The notes under the pieces are model-generated. The model saw only the letters and a list, made by a program, of their open reading frames with translations. It did not search any database and was not told the origin of the DNA. A stretch of 64,000 nucleotides of DNA. Source: Clostridium sp. AT4 (lineage in GTDB: Bacteria > Bacillota > Clostridia > Lachnospirales > Lachnospiraceae). The position numbers and the translations under genes were made by a program. Positions 1-9,359 of this stretch are shown here, one piece after another. Location of the stretch: NCBI RefSeq assembly GCF_001517625.2, contig NZ_LN999828.1, positions 1,380,303-1,444,302 on the forward strand. The letters run 5' to 3'. The stretch's first letter is position 1; the number at the start of each line of letters is the position of its first letter.

Positions 1-490
1 GGTTCTGCACCAGCTCCGCATCCTGTCTTCTGTGCGCTCCTGCCACGCAGGTAGTAGGGAGTCCCCTGCTTACCTCCTCTGCATGGCTGGGCCCGGAAAG
101 AACCGTAACCCTGGCAGCCGGAAGCTCTTCCTCAATGATCTCAGACAGATTTTTAAGAGTCGTATCCTCAATCCCCTTGGCTACATTGGTAATGACCTGC
201 CCTTCCTTTAAAAAGGGAGCCATCCTGTGCGCCGTTTCCCTCACATAAACCGATGGAACCGAAAGAACTAGAAGCTCCTTATCCTTCATAGCCTGCTCAA
301 GATCTCCTGTCACACGGATCTTCTCCGGGATCGGCGTATCCCCCAGATTGGGATGGCGTCTTGTGGCTGTAAGCGCTTCTACCTCCGCAGGAACCGCAGA
401 CCACAGCTCCACCTCATGGCCGTTTCCCGTAAGGAGAACCGCTAAAGCAGTTCCCCAGGTTCCTGAACCGATCACACCAATCTTAGACAT
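1..490 (-). CDS. gpsA: Glycerol-3-phosphate dehydrogenase [NAD(P)+], 3' end outside window
   Basis: Reading the minus strand from an ATG at 490 gives a protein opening MSKIGVIGSGTWGTALA, the dinucleotide-binding GxGxxG start of GpsA. It continues through VLSVPSVYVRETA, NVAKGIE and the segment LSGPSHAEEV, all typical of this enzyme. It reduces dihydroxyacetone phosphate to sn-glycerol-3-phosphate in the cytoplasm, the entry point to phospholipid synthesis. About 163 residues, roughly the N-terminal half, are visible and the gene runs off the left edge. plsY, which uses the product as acyl acceptor, lies 32 bp upstream in the same orientation, so the two are probably cotranscribed. Confidence 0.95.
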   Translation of the reverse strand, partial: MSKIGVIGSGTWGTALAVLLTGNGHEVELWSAVPAEVEALTATRRHPNLGDTPIPEKIRVTGDLEQAMKDKELLVLSVPSVYVRETAHRMAPFLKEGQVITNVAKGIEDTTLKNLSEIIEEELPAARVTVLSGPSHAEEVSRGLPTTCVAGAHRRQDAELVQN

Positions 491-522
491 ATCGTACCCC
501 TCCTGTTACTGTATTTATGTAT

Positions 523-1155
523 TTACTGCTTTTTGGCTCCCACTTTATTTTCCGTGCCCTTTAAAAGACGGCCGATATTCGCCCGGTGGCGCCAGAAGGC
601 CATGACCGTGATCACGGCTGTCACAGCTGTAAACTCCAGTCTTCCCGGTATCAGGCCATAGGCTCCGCGGAGATTCTGGACTGCGTCCCAGACAAGAAGG
701 ATCACAGATACCACTAAAGAACCTAACGATACATAGCGTGTCACTGCCACAAGCAGAATAAAGCAGGATAGGCAGATCACAGTCAGTCTCCAGTCAATGG
801 AGAAAATAATTCCCGCTGTGGCTGCAATTCCCTTTCCTCCCTTAAATCCCAGATAAAAAGGGAAATTATGTCCCAGAATCACTCCAAGGCCCGTATAGAG
901 CATATACACATACATAAGCTCCGGCTGATCCTTAAACAGCAGCCGCGTGATAAAGCAGGGGATCACGGTTTTTAAGAAATCTCCCATAAAAACCGTAAGA
1001 CCTGCTTTTTTTCCCATTACACGCAGGGCATTGGTACTGCCGGAGTTGCCGCTTCCGTAACTGCGTATATCAATGCCGTGAAGTTTTCCATAAATATATC
1101 CGGTCTGAAAGAGGCCGCACAGATAACCGGCGGCCAGACAAATGATGCGTTCCAT
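523..1155 (-). CDS. plsY: Acyl-phosphate:glycerol-3-phosphate acyltransferase PlsY
   Basis: This 210-residue multi-pass membrane protein transfers an acyl group from acyl-phosphate to glycerol-3-phosphate, making lysophosphatidic acid. Three PlsY signatures are visible: SGNSGSTNALRVMGKKAG near residues 35-52, the loop GHNFPFYLGFKGGKGIAA near 94-111, and a C-terminal arginine-rich segment WRHRANIGRLLKGTENK. Length is normal for the family. The ATG follows GGGGATATGAGAA. It sits between der (18 bp upstream) and gpsA (32 bp downstream), so enzyme and substrate supplier are adjacent. Confidence 0.95.
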   Translation of the reverse strand: MERIICLAAGYLCGLFQTGYIYGKLHGIDIRSYGSGNSGSTNALRVMGKKAGLTVFMGDFLKTVIPCFITRLLFKDQPELMYVYMLYTGLGVILGHNFPFYLGFKGGKGIAATAGIIFSIDWRLTVICLSCFILLVAVTRYVSLGSLVVSVILLVWDAVQNLRGAYGLIPGRLEFTAVTAVITVMAFWRHRANIGRLLKGTENKVGAKKQ

Positions 1156-1173
1156 TTCTCATATCCCCTTGTA

Positions 1174-2502
1174 TTACTGATCTTTTTCCTTCCGTTCCCG
1201 GATGATGAATTTTAAGGAGGTACCCTTAAATCCAAAAGCGTTTCGGATCTGATTCTCCAGATATCTCGTATAGGAGAAATGCATCAGTTCCTTATCGTTT
1301 ACAAACACCACAAAGGTCGGCGGCTTTACAGATACCTGGGTCATGTAGTAAATCTTTAAGCGCTTGCCCTTATCGGAAGGCGGCTGCTGCATGGCTACTG
1401 CCTCTGTCATGATCTCATTAAGAACACCGGTCGCTACACGGAGATTCTGGTTCTGGCGCACCATATCGATCATGTCAAACAGCTTTGGAAGACGCTGTCC
1501 GGTGGCAGCCGAAATAAAGATAAATTCCGCATAGGGCATGAATGCCAGAGTTTCCCGGATTTTATTTGTATACTGGTAAATGGTCTTGTCATTCTTCTCA
1601 ATGGCATCCCATTTATTTACAGCCACAATAATTCCCTTGCCTCTGTCATGTGCAATTCCGGCGATCTTTGCATCCTGCTCCGTAACGCCTTCCTTGGCAT
1701 CAATGACCACAACCACAATGTCCGCCCGCTCCACTGCGGTTACCGTACGGATAATACTGTAGCGCTCCAGTTCTTCTTTGATTTTATTTTTGCGGCGGAG
1801 TCCCGCTGTGTCGATAAATACATAGGGCGTACCGTTGTGGACAATCTCTGTATCCACTGCATCTCTGGTAGTTCCGGCAATATCAGATACAATGACCCTG
1901 TTTTCTCCTAAAAGCTTATTGATAATGGAAGATTTTCCCACATTAGGCTTTCCGACCACCGCAATTCTCGGACGGTCATCCTCCTCTTCCTCTGAGGCAG
2001 TTCCGTCAAAATGTTTTACCACCTCATCCAACAGATCACCGATCCCCAGACGGGATGCCGCAGAAACAGGAACAGGATCGCCGATTCCCAGATTGTAAAA
2101 CTCATATACGTCATTTCCAAATTTTGCCATGCTGTCCACTTTATTTACAGCCAGCACAACCGGTTTTCTGGATTTGCGGAGCATATCTGCCACCTTGGAA
2201 TCCGCATCTACCAGTCCCTGACGCACATCTACGATAAACACGATCACATCTGCGGTGGAAATGGCGATCTCCGCCTGCTCCCGCATCTGGGATAAAATGA
2301 TATCGCTGGTATCCGGTTCAATACCGCCTGTATCAATTAAAGTGAAATTCATATCCAGCCAGGAACAGTCCGCATAAATACGGTCTCTGGTAACGCCTGG
2401 GGTATCCTTTACAATGGAGATGGTATCTCCTGCAATTACATTAAACAGCGTAGATTTTCCCACATTGGGTCTTCCTACGATGGCTACCACTGGTTTGCTC
2501 AT
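1174..2502 (-). CDS. der: Ribosome biogenesis GTPase Der (EngA)
   Basis: Der is a double GTPase needed for maturation of the 50S ribosomal subunit. The 442-residue protein has two tandem G domains. The first has GRPNVGKST at residues 10-18, DTGG and NKVD. The second has GKPNVGKSS near residue 184, DTAG and NKWD. A C-terminal KH-like domain follows, ending in IRERKEK. Length matches the family. The start is set by AGGAGGAATAAAGATAA just before the ATG. It follows the DUF512 radical-SAM gene by 15 bp and precedes plsY by 18 bp, which suggests one transcript. Confidence 0.97.
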   Translation of the reverse strand: MSKPVVAIVGRPNVGKSTLFNVIAGDTISIVKDTPGVTRDRIYADCSWLDMNFTLIDTGGIEPDTSDIILSQMREQAEIAISTADVIVFIVDVRQGLVDADSKVADMLRKSRKPVVLAVNKVDSMAKFGNDVYEFYNLGIGDPVPVSAASRLGIGDLLDEVVKHFDGTASEEEEDDRPRIAVVGKPNVGKSSIINKLLGENRVIVSDIAGTTRDAVDTEIVHNGTPYVFIDTAGLRRKNKIKEELERYSIIRTVTAVERADIVVVVIDAKEGVTEQDAKIAGIAHDRGKGIIVAVNKWDAIEKNDKTIYQYTNKIRETLAFMPYAEFIFISAATGQRLPKLFDMIDMVRQNQNLRVATGVLNEIMTEAVAMQQPPSDKGKRLKIYYMTQVSVKPPTFVVFVNDKELMHFSYTRYLENQIRNAFGFKGTSLKFIIRERKEKDQ

Positions 2503-2517
2503 TTATCTTTATTCCTC

Positions 2518-3933
2518 CTACTTATATGACTCGTCCGACAGCTCATCAAGCTCATAGCCCTCATAGCCGTAGTCTGCTCCAAGGCCTGCTTCATCCTCCG
2601 TTTGTTCTGCTTCCAGCTCTGGATAAAGAACCGCCTTTACAAAATCGCGCCCGCTTGATTTTACTATACGCACCTTTACTTGTAAAGCCTTTTCTGCGTC
2701 CTCGGCCGTGAGATCATCCAAAAAAACGGTCTCGCCGCTGCGGAACATATTTACCGGAAGAAGAAGGTATTCTCCCAGCTCTTTGCCCTTTAGCTGGGCG
2801 ATCACATCCTGCCCGGTGAGAAGGCCGGATACAGTGATGGATTCTCCAAAAAAATCATTTCTTATGGGATAAATATGAATGGTGCGGCCGGGGAATTTTT
2901 CATTGATCCATCCGGCATATTTCTTTATATAAGGATAGGGAAGGCGGCCGGTTGCTATGGAAACGGTACGGTTTTGACCGTCATCAGAGTACCCTTTTAA
3001 CGCCTCCTCTACTTCTGAGGCCAGAAGCCTCAGCATTCCCACTCCGTTTTCCAGCTGGATATAACCGTCATATCGCTCCTCCTCCGGAAGGGGGCGCTCT
3101 GCCAGAATATACCACTCGTCGCTGGCGTGGATAAAGTGGATCCCATGCTCCGTATACAGCTTTTTCTGCCACATTTCGATCAGATCGATGACCTGGCAGG
3201 CGTCCTCCTTTGTAAACGGTTCTAAGGGGTACAGACCGTCTCTGTACTTGGAAAGCCCCACCGGCACCACAGATACGCTCTGCATACAGGGAATATACTT
3301 TGTAAGATCCTCAATGGAGCGCTTTAACTCCTCCCCGTCATTGACACCCTTGCACAAAACAATCTGTCCGTTCATGGGCGTACCTGCCTCATAAAGGCGG
3401 TCGATCAGTTTCAGGGATTGTCCTGCAAAACGGTTGTGCAGCATCTTGCAGCGAAGCTCCGGATTGGTGGTCTGGACGGAAATATTGATCGGAGCCAGTT
3501 TAAAGCGGATGATCCGCTCGATATCTTTTTCCTTCAGATTCGTAAGGGTCACATAATTTCCCTGGAGAAAGGACAGTCTGGTATCATCATCCTTAAAATA
3601 CAGTGTTTCCCGCATTCCCGGAGGCATCTGGTCAATAAAGCAGAAAATGCACTTGTTGCTGCAGGATCGGTACTCGCTCATAAGTCCGTTTTCAAACGTA
3701 AGTCCCAGATCCTCATAATCGTTTTCAATGTCAAGCTCCCACTCTTCTCCGTCAGCCTTTCTCACCGTCATAAGCATGGACGGACTGTTTACATAGTATT
3801 CATAATCGAATATATCCTCTATGGGATTTCCGTTGATCGTAAGGACACAGTCTCCCGGCTCCAGCTCCAGTTCTTCGCCAATGGAACCCGGATCTACCTT
3901 TGAAATAAGATGTCCCTTCAGTTTTTTTTCCAT
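2518..3933 (-). CDS. DUF512 family radical SAM protein with N-terminal PDZ domain
   Basis: The 471-residue protein begins with a PDZ-like domain (GHLISKVDPGSIGEELELEPGD, split here only by description, residues 7-70). It is followed by a radical-SAM core with the cluster motif CSNKCIFCFIDQMPPGM (CxxxCxxC, near residues 91-107), then a DUF512 C-terminal domain. The family is conserved in Clostridia beside der, as here; its substrate is not known to me. The cysteine motif implies a [4Fe-4S] cluster and S-adenosylmethionine chemistry. It is the first gene of a minus-strand run leading through der and plsY to gpsA, and is divergent from prs across a 234-bp gap that must hold both promoters. Confidence 0.9.
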   Translation of the reverse strand: MEKKLKGHLISKVDPGSIGEELELEPGDCVLTINGNPIEDIFDYEYYVNSPSMLMTVRKADGEEWELDIENDYEDLGLTFENGLMSEYRSCSNKCIFCFIDQMPPGMRETLYFKDDDTRLSFLQGNYVTLTNLKEKDIERIIRFKLAPINISVQTTNPELRCKMLHNRFAGQSLKLIDRLYEAGTPMNGQIVLCKGVNDGEELKRSIEDLTKYIPCMQSVSVVPVGLSKYRDGLYPLEPFTKEDACQVIDLIEMWQKKLYTEHGIHFIHASDEWYILAERPLPEEERYDGYIQLENGVGMLRLLASEVEEALKGYSDDGQNRTVSIATGRLPYPYIKKYAGWINEKFPGRTIHIYPIRNDFFGESITVSGLLTGQDVIAQLKGKELGEYLLLPVNMFRSGETVFLDDLTAEDAEKALQVKVRIVKSSGRDFVKAVLYPELEAEQTEDEAGLGADYGYEGYELDELSDESYK

Positions 3934-4050
3934 ATTATTTTAACCTCAATCTGTCTGTATTCTGATGTTCTTTTTCTATCATAACAATTTTACCTATGTT
4001 TGTAAATGGCAACTTCCCAATGTATTTTTCAGTAAAATCTCTGTAAAGCC

Positions 4051-4130
4051 TTGACCGGAATGGCGGGAAATGGTATATATCATATGTATGCCCTCAGACA
4101 GGGACGGCCTGTCCGCCTTGTTTTCTGAGG
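4051..4130 (+). promoter_or_regulatory. prs promoter and structured leader
   Basis: TTGACC at 4051-4056 and TATATA at 4074-4079 are separated by exactly 17 bp, a good vegetative promoter pointing at prs. The leader that follows can fold into a long hairpin. CCTCAGA near 4091 pairs with TCTGAGG near 4122, and an inner GC-rich stem lies between. The prs ribosome site AAAGGAG at 4152-4158 is 9 bp before the ATG and downstream of the hairpin. Regulation by the hairpin is inference. Confidence 0.7.
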
Positions 4131-4167
4131 AAAACCGTCACTACAATGGACAAAGGAGTAAGCTTTC

Positions 4168-5352
4168 ATGGCTAACAATTTCGTATTTAATGATTCCCTC
4201 CCCGTTGCACCTTTAAAGCTGGCTGCCCTGGAAAGCTGCCGGGACTTCGCCTCCAAGGTCAACGATCACATTGTGCAGTTCCGCCGCAACGATATTGAGG
4301 AACTGACCCGCCGCAAGGCAGACCTGCGCTACCGCGGATATGATGTGGATTCCTATCTGTTGGACTGCCACTGCCCGCGCTTTGGCACTGGCGAGGCAAA
4401 AGGCGTGATCAATGAATCTGTACGCGGCAACGATGTATTTGTAATGGTTGATGTAATGAACTACAGCATCCCCTACACTGTATGCGGCTACACCAACCAC
4501 ATGTCCCCGGATGACCATTATCAGGATTTAAAGCGTATTATCGGCGCCTGCTCCTCTACAGCTCACCGGATCAATGTAATTATGCCTTTCCTCTATGAAA
4601 GCCGCCAGCACAAGCGCAGCAAGCGCGAGTCCTTAGACTGTGCTATGGCACTGGAGGAGCTGGTTGCAATGGGCGTAGAAAACATCATTACCTTTGATGC
4701 TCACGACCCCAGAGTGCAGAATGCCATCCCCCTTTACGGCTTTGACAACTTCCTGCCTACGTATCAGTTTGTAAAAACACTGTTCTCCCACGATACTACC
4801 ACAAAGATCGACAAGGAGCATCTGATGGTGATCAGCCCGGATGAAGGCGCCATGAACCGCGCGGTATATCTGGCAAACAACCTGGGCGTAGATATGGGTA
4901 TGTTCTACAAGCGCCGCGACTATTCCAAGGTTGTAAACGGACGCAACCCCATCGTAGCCCATGAGTTCTTAGGTTCCTCCGTAGAAGGCAAGACCGTTCT
5001 GATCATTGACGATATGATCTCCTCCGGTGAAAGTATGCTGGATACCTGTAAAGAATTAAAGGAGAGAAAGGCTGCCAAGGCGATCGTATGCTGTACCTTC
5101 GGCCTGTTCACCAATGGACTTGAGAAGTTCGACGAGTATTTTGAGAAGGGTTATCTGGATTATGTGATCACAACCAACTTAAATTACCGTCCAAAGGAGC
5201 TCTTTGACCGCAAGTGGTATCTGGAGGCAGATATGAGCAAATACACCGCTGCTATTATCAACTCCTTAAACCATGACCGTTCCATCGGAGCAACCCTTTC
5301 TCCTACAGAGAAGATCCAGAAGCTTGTAAGAAAAAGACAGCAGATCATCTAA
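4168..5352 (+). CDS. prs: Ribose-phosphate pyrophosphokinase (PRPP synthetase)
   Basis: The enzyme makes 5-phosphoribosyl-1-diphosphate from ribose-5-phosphate and ATP for purine, pyrimidine, NAD, histidine and tryptophan synthesis. The 394-residue form is longer than the 310-residue enzyme of Bacillus or E. coli and matches the long clostridial type. Visible signatures are the catalytic/flexible-loop region YESRQHKRSKRESLDCA near residue 145, the ATP-side ITFDAHDPRVQNAI, and the PRPP-binding loop VLIIDDMISSGESMLDT near residues 277-293. It is monocistronic, with its own promoter (4051) and terminator (5364), and runs against the surrounding minus-strand genes. Confidence 0.95.
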   Translation: MANNFVFNDSLPVAPLKLAALESCRDFASKVNDHIVQFRRNDIEELTRRKADLRYRGYDVDSYLLDCHCPRFGTGEAKGVINESVRGNDVFVMVDVMNYSIPYTVCGYTNHMSPDDHYQDLKRIIGACSSTAHRINVIMPFLYESRQHKRSKRESLDCAMALEELVAMGVENIITFDAHDPRVQNAIPLYGFDNFLPTYQFVKTLFSHDTTTKIDKEHLMVISPDEGAMNRAVYLANNLGVDMGMFYKRRDYSKVVNGRNPIVAHEFLGSSVEGKTVLIIDDMISSGESMLDTCKELKERKAAKAIVCCTFGLFTNGLEKFDEYFEKGYLDYVITTNLNYRPKELFDRKWYLEADMSKYTAAIINSLNHDRSIGATLSPTEKIQKLVRKRQQII

Positions 5353-5363
5353 TGATATCATGA

Positions 5364-5410
5364 AACCCCGTCCGGGCCGCCATCAAGGGCCGTCCGAAGA
5401 CGGGGTTTTT
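5364..5410 (+). terminator. Rho-independent terminator of prs
   Basis: AACCCCGTC (5364-5372) pairs perfectly with GACGGGGTT (5399-5407) and runs into a T tract. It starts 11 bp after the prs stop. The opposing gene pgeF ends at 5421, so the hairpin also separates two converging transcripts. Confidence 0.9.
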
Positions 5411-5420
5411 CATTGCCGTA

Positions 5421-6272
5421 TCATTTCAGGCATAAAAATGCTGCCAGAGTTCCTCTTTTAGCCCCAGCCTTCCGGTGGGAAAAAAGCACCTCATGGTTGC
5501 ACATGGTACAGATATTGGCCGTGTGGATCTGCTCTTTTTTTAGTCCAGCTTCCAGAAAAAGGATTTCATTTGCCGTCCACAAATCCAGCTGATATTTGCC
5601 CGGAGCCTTTCCTTCTGTGAAAAGGGAAGAATGCCATCTGGGAGCAAAGGCTTCTTTAAATTCCTCCACCACCTCTTCTCCCACTTCAAAGCAGTCCTTA
5701 CAGATGCTGGGGCCGATGCAGACCACCAGATCCTCAGGCCGTGTTCCGAAGGCCTCCTTCATGGCCTTTATAGTTTCCTGCCCCATGGCCTTTACCGTCC
5801 CCCGCCAGCCGGAATGGCTTAAGCCGATGGCCCTATGGGTCCGATCCACAAAATACAGCGGCACACAGTCCGCATAAAAGGTCACAAGGGTCTGGCCGGG
5901 TACATCTGTGATCATCCCGTCTACATCCCTGTAATCTCTGGGAATGATCACCCCTTTTCCCTCATCTGCCTTGGTCATACGCCGGACATTGACTGTATGG
6001 GTCTGCCAGGATACGGTCATCCGGTCTCTGTCTACCCCAAGAGCCGTGGCCATTCTGGTAAAATTTTCCAATACATCCTTCGGATCGTCCCCTCTGGTAT
6101 AAGAAAAGTTCATAGATGCGCAGTCCCCTTTGCTTACGCCTCCAAGCCTGGTGGAAAAACCGTTGATCACAAGGCCGGTTTTTTCAAGAACATCAAAGGA
6201 AAGATACGGCACTCCTCCCTTTTCTCTTGTCGTAAGAACCTTCGCACTGTTTTTATACTTCCACTGAATCAT
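5421..6272 (-). CDS. pgeF: Peptidoglycan editing factor PgeF / multicopper polyphenol oxidase (YfiH, YlmD) family
   Basis: The family is a zinc- or copper-binding laccase-fold enzyme. E. coli members remove misincorporated L-Ser from peptidoglycan precursors, and purine nucleoside phosphorylase activity is reported for others. Conserved metal ligands are visible in WQTHTVNVRR, FYADCVPLYF and IGLSHSGWRGTVK. I place the start at the ATG at 6272 (MIQWKYKNS), which has GGGGAG about 7 bp upstream. A longer reading from 6329 would overlap yraN by 22 bp and has no ribosome site. The chosen form is 283 residues, near the family norm. Confidence 0.88.
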   Translation of the reverse strand: MIQWKYKNSAKVLTTREKGGVPYLSFDVLEKTGLVINGFSTRLGGVSKGDCASMNFSYTRGDDPKDVLENFTRMATALGVDRDRMTVSWQTHTVNVRRMTKADEGKGVIIPRDYRDVDGMITDVPGQTLVTFYADCVPLYFVDRTHRAIGLSHSGWRGTVKAMGQETIKAMKEAFGTRPEDLVVCIGPSICKDCFEVGEEVVEEFKEAFAPRWHSSLFTEGKAPGKYQLDLWTANEILFLEAGLKKEQIHTANICTMCNHEVLFSHRKAGAKRGTLAAFLCLK

Positions 6273-6307
6273 AGAGCATTCTCCCCTGTATCTTTTAATC
6301 AATTCTT

Positions 6308-6649
6308 TTAAAAAGCATCCTGTATCCACTGAATTGATTCTCCCATAATACCTACTGCGTCAAAGCGGCAGGGTGTATCCTGAGAAATGCGGCGGATATA
6401 CATATAATAAGCGGCCGTATGGCGGATTTTTTTCTGTTTGCGTCCATCAATGGCCTCCAGGGGAGAGCCGCAGCCCGGACCGGATCTGTATTTTACTTCT
6501 GTAAATACAAGGCAGGCGCCGTCCATCAGGATCAGGTCAATCTCCCCTTTGCGGCAGCGGAAATTCTTTTCCAGAAGCCGCAGCCCTTTACTTTGAAGAA
6601 AGGCAGCCGCTGCATCTTCATAACGGCTGCCTGTTTCTCTTTTATTCAT
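6308..6649 (-). CDS. YraN family (UPF0102) endonuclease-like protein
   Basis: A 113-residue single-domain protein with the restriction-endonuclease-like core of UPF0102. GEIDLILMDG and VFTEVKYRSG carry the expected D and ExK residues (about positions 37 and 53). The biological role of the family is unsettled. The ATG overlaps the end of rnhB by 4 bp (ATGA), a sign of translational coupling. The rnhB-yraN order is common in Clostridia. Confidence 0.9.
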   Translation of the reverse strand: MNKRETGSRYEDAAAAFLQSKGLRLLEKNFRCRKGEIDLILMDGACLVFTEVKYRSGPGCGSPLEAIDGRKQKKIRHTAAYYMYIRRISQDTPCRFDAVGIMGESIQWIQDAF

Positions 6650-7302
6650 TCTGCTTCCTCTGCAACAAAGTTTTTAATAAAGCTTCTTCTGTGGATCGGA
6701 CAGGGCCCAAGCTCCTTTAAAGCCTGAATATGGGCCGCCGTGCCGTAACCCTTGTGCTTTGCAAAGCCGTAACCGGGATAGATTTCATCATATTCTGCCA
6801 TCATGTGATCCCTTGTAACCTTTGCCAGAATACTGGCGGCAGCGATGGATACGCTCTTTGCATCTCCCTTTATAATAGATACCTGCGGGATCTCTACCTT
6901 TGGAATCTGGACCGCGTCATTGAGCAGAATCTCCGGTACCGCAGAAAGCCCCCGGATTGCTTCCCTCATGGCCTCATAGGTGGCCTGCAGAATATTGATT
7001 TCATCAATCCGGGCCGGAGAAGCAGTCCCTACGCACCAGGATACAGCCTTTTCCTTAATCTCAAGAAAAAGCTCTTCCCGCCTCTTTTCTGACAGCTTTT
7101 TAGAATCATTCAGATAGAGGATCTGACAGTCCTTTGGCAGAATCACTGCCCCTGCCGTAACCGGCCCTGCAAGGGGCCCCCTGCCGGCCTCATCAATCCC
7201 GCAGATCAACGTATAATCTTCATATCCTTTTTCATAGGCTTTCATCGCCTCCAGTCTGGCAAGCTCCTTTTCCAGACGTTCTCCCTTTAATTCACGCGCC
7301 AT
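6646..7302 (-). CDS. rnhB: Ribonuclease HII
   Basis: RNase HII cleaves the RNA strand of RNA-DNA hybrids and removes single ribonucleotides misincorporated in DNA. The 218-residue protein has an N-terminal helical extension and then GIDEAGRGPLAGPVTAG near residue 35, with the catalytic Asp-Glu pair. AAASILAKVTRD near residue 153 is the second family signature. Its ATG abuts the stop codon of ylqF with no spacer, and its end overlaps yraN. Together they form the compact operon ylqF-rnhB-yraN-pgeF. Confidence 0.96.
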   Translation of the reverse strand: MARELKGERLEKELARLEAMKAYEKGYEDYTLICGIDEAGRGPLAGPVTAGAVILPKDCQILYLNDSKKLSEKRREELFLEIKEKAVSWCVGTASPARIDEINILQATYEAMREAIRGLSAVPEILLNDAVQIPKVEIPQVSIIKGDAKSVSIAAASILAKVTRDHMMAEYDEIYPGYGFAKHKGYGTAAHIQALKELGPCPIHRRSFIKNFVAEEAE

Positions 7303-8220
7303 TTATTTCACCCTGTCTGTGTAATCCTGTGCCTGCTCCAGACTGAGCTTTCCAAGCTTTCCGGAACGGAACTCATCTAAAAGAAGGGCAGAGGCTCTGG
7401 CAAGATCCAGCTCTCCTCCCTTCATCAGGCACGCACGGTTTTTCGCAATCCGCTCCAGCATCCGGCTTGCCTTCAGATTCTGCTCCTCTTTTGACAGTTC
7501 CTTCCAGGCACTGTTGTCTTCCGTTTCTCCCTCAGCAGCATCCCCGTAGCGCTCTGTGAGCACGCCGGGATAAATCTGCTCCAAAAGCCCGATCAACTCC
7601 CAGGCCAGCTCTTCCCGGTTTAAAATCTGGTCGTTAATGGAGCCGATCAGAGCCAGATGCAGACCTACGGTCTGATCCTCAAATCTGGGCCACAAAATAC
7701 CCGGAGTATCTAAAAGCTCCAGCGTTTTATTCAGACGGATCCACTGGTTTCCCTTTGTGACACCGGGCTTATTTCCCGTTTTGGCACAGGCCTTTCCGGC
7801 AAAGGAATTGATAAAGGTGGACTTTCCAACATTGGGGATTCCCACTACCATCGTACGGATGGGACGGTTTAAAATCCCTCTTCTGCGGTCTCTTTCAATC
7901 TTTTCCTTACAAGCCTCCTGGATCACAGCCTGAACCTGCTTTAAGCTTCCTTTATTTCTGGCGTCAATCTTTGCCACATGGATGCCCCGTGATTCAAACA
8001 GAGCGGCCCAGGCTGCATTTTTCGCCTCGTCTGCCAGATCTGCCTTATTTAACAGAACCATCCGCGCCTTCCCGGCTGCCAGCTCGTCAATATCTGGATT
8101 TCGACTGGAAAAGGGCACTCTTGCGTCCACCAGCTCGATCACCAGATCAATGAGCTTCATATCCTCTTTCATTGCCCGTCTGGCCTTTGTCATATGGCCC
8201 GGGTACCACTGTATATTCAT
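7303..8220 (-). CDS. ylqF: Ribosome biogenesis GTPase YlqF (RbgA)
   Basis: RbgA drives a late step of 50S subunit assembly. The 305-residue protein shows the circular permutation of the family: the G4 motif LLNKAD (near residue 57) comes before the P-loop GIPNVGKSTFINS (near 126), with DTPG following. The N-terminus MNIQWYPGHMTKARR is diagnostic. AGGAGTTATAAGCG precedes the ATG. It is preceded 43 bp away by a signal peptidase gene and followed without a gap by rnhB. Confidence 0.95.
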   Translation of the reverse strand: MNIQWYPGHMTKARRAMKEDMKLIDLVIELVDARVPFSSRNPDIDELAAGKARMVLLNKADLADEAKNAAWAALFESRGIHVAKIDARNKGSLKQVQAVIQEACKEKIERDRRRGILNRPIRTMVVGIPNVGKSTFINSFAGKACAKTGNKPGVTKGNQWIRLNKTLELLDTPGILWPRFEDQTVGLHLALIGSINDQILNREELAWELIGLLEQIYPGVLTERYGDAAEGETEDNSAWKELSKEEQNLKASRMLERIAKNRACLMKGGELDLARASALLLDEFRSGKLGKLSLEQAQDYTDRVK

Positions 8221-8263
8221 CGCTTATAACTCCTCGTTCTTCTCATTTTTACTGCCCGGTTTT

Positions 8264-8842
8264 TCACTGTCCTCCGGGGATAAAATCAAGCTTTAACAGG
8301 GGAAGAAAACGCAGCCATACCCGGCCGAGGATCTGACTTTCCTTCACATTTCCCACATTGGAAAAACGACTGTCCTCACTGCTGTCCCTGTTGTCTCCCA
8401 GCAGAAAGTATTCATCCTCCGACAGAAGGACCGGACTTTCTGCACGTCCGGCTAAAGAAACAAGATCCAGTCCCTCAGGGGCTTTTAAGGGGCTTCCATC
8501 AATATAAACAAGGCCATTTTTAATCTGTACCGTTTCTCCGGGAAGCCCAATGACCCTTTTTACATTTTTCCTTCCATCTTCCCGTTTAAACACTACGATG
8601 TCAAAACGCCTGGGACGTCTCACCACATAAGTGATCCGGTCCGTAAGCACCACGTCGCCCCCGTCTAAAACTGGCTGCATGGAATTGCCTGAGATTTCCA
8701 CCTGGCCCCCATAACCATAGACTAAAAACCAGGCGCAGGCTAAAACTACTACAATATTCACCACCCAGCTGACTGCCCTGCGAAGCCAGGCGGTATCTTC
8801 ATTGATATAAAAATCCAAGTCTGCCCCCGATTCTGTTTTCAA
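8264..8842 (-). CDS. lepB: Signal peptidase I (first of two)
   Basis: A type I signal peptidase that releases exported proteins at the membrane. One N-terminal membrane segment (about residues 23-45) is followed by SGNSMQPVLDGGD with the nucleophilic serine, KRVIGLPGETVQI with the general-base lysine, and GDNRDSSEDSR. The only start that keeps the whole protein is a TTG at 8842 with a weak ribosome site, so the exact N-terminus is uncertain. It lies between rplS and ylqF, the usual Firmicutes order. A second paralogue is at 15954-16532; multiple type I peptidases are common in Gram-positives. Confidence 0.92.
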   Translation of the reverse strand: MKTESGADLDFYINEDTAWLRRAVSWVVNIVVVLACAWFLVYGYGGQVEISGNSMQPVLDGGDVVLTDRITYVVRRPRRFDIVVFKREDGRKNVKRVIGLPGETVQIKNGLVYIDGSPLKAPEGLDLVSLAGRAESPVLLSEDEYFLLGDNRDSSEDSRFSNVGNVKESQILGRVWLRFLPLLKLDFIPGGQ

Positions 8843-8854
8843 TCCGCAGCTACT

Positions 8855-8886
8855 AAAATGGGGACAATTTTCATTGTCCCCGTTTT
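8855..8886 (-). terminator. Terminator hairpin between rplS and lepB
   Basis: GGGGACAAT (8860-8868) and ATTGTCCCC (8873-8881) form a perfect 9-bp stem with a 4-base loop. On the minus strand the stem is followed by ATTTT. It sits 12 bp after the rplS stop and would end or attenuate transcription before lepB. Confidence 0.75.
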
Positions 8887-8897
8887 GTCTGTCTTAC

Positions 8898-9245
8898 TTA
8901 TTTAACTAACTCTTTTACCTTAGCAGCCTTACCTACTCTGTCTCTTAAGTAGTTCAGTTTTGCTCTTCTTACTTTACCCTTGCGGACAACCTCAACGTTA
9001 TCTACGCTTGGGGAATGTAATGGCCATGTCTTCTCTACGCCGATGCCGTTGGAGTTCTTTCTAACGGTGAAGGTCTCTCTTGCTCCGCCGTTCTGTCTCT
9101 TGATCACAACGCCCTCAAAGATCTGGATTCTCTCGCGGTTACCCTCTTTGATCTTGTTGTATACCTTTACGGTATCACCTACGTGGAAGCTGGGTACGCT
9201 TTCCTTTAACTGTGCTGCTTCGATATTCTTGATAATTTCGTTCAT
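8898..9245 (-). CDS. rplS: 50S ribosomal protein L19
   Basis: L19 lies at the 30S-50S interface. The 115-residue protein [20 protein letters not shown] contains [16 protein letters not shown] and [17 protein letters not shown], both characteristic. I chose the ATG at 9245 because AAGGAGG lies 8 bp upstream; a start at 9263 lies before that site. About 115 bp of untranslated leader separate it from the gene upstream. A ribosomal leader autoregulatory element is possible there but I cannot confirm one. Confidence 0.97.
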   Translation of the reverse strand: MNEIIKNIEAAQLKESVPSFHVGDTVKVYNKIKEGNRERIQIFEGVVIKRQNGGARETFTVRKNSNGIGVEKTWPLHSPSVDNVEVVRKGKVRRAKLNYLRDRVGKAAKVKELVK

Positions 9246-9359
9246 TGTGTGAACCTCCTTCATTTATTGGATGTTCTTAATACTCTATGCGGTAAAACGT
9301 GTTCACTGCAATTCAGTAGCAGAGGACCATCTATTCTTTGTCACAACGGAATCAGTTTA

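Noticed and set aside
9246-9359. Ribosomal L19 leader element before rplS
   Set aside because: The leader is present, but I could not derive a structure that I could match to the known L19 leader.
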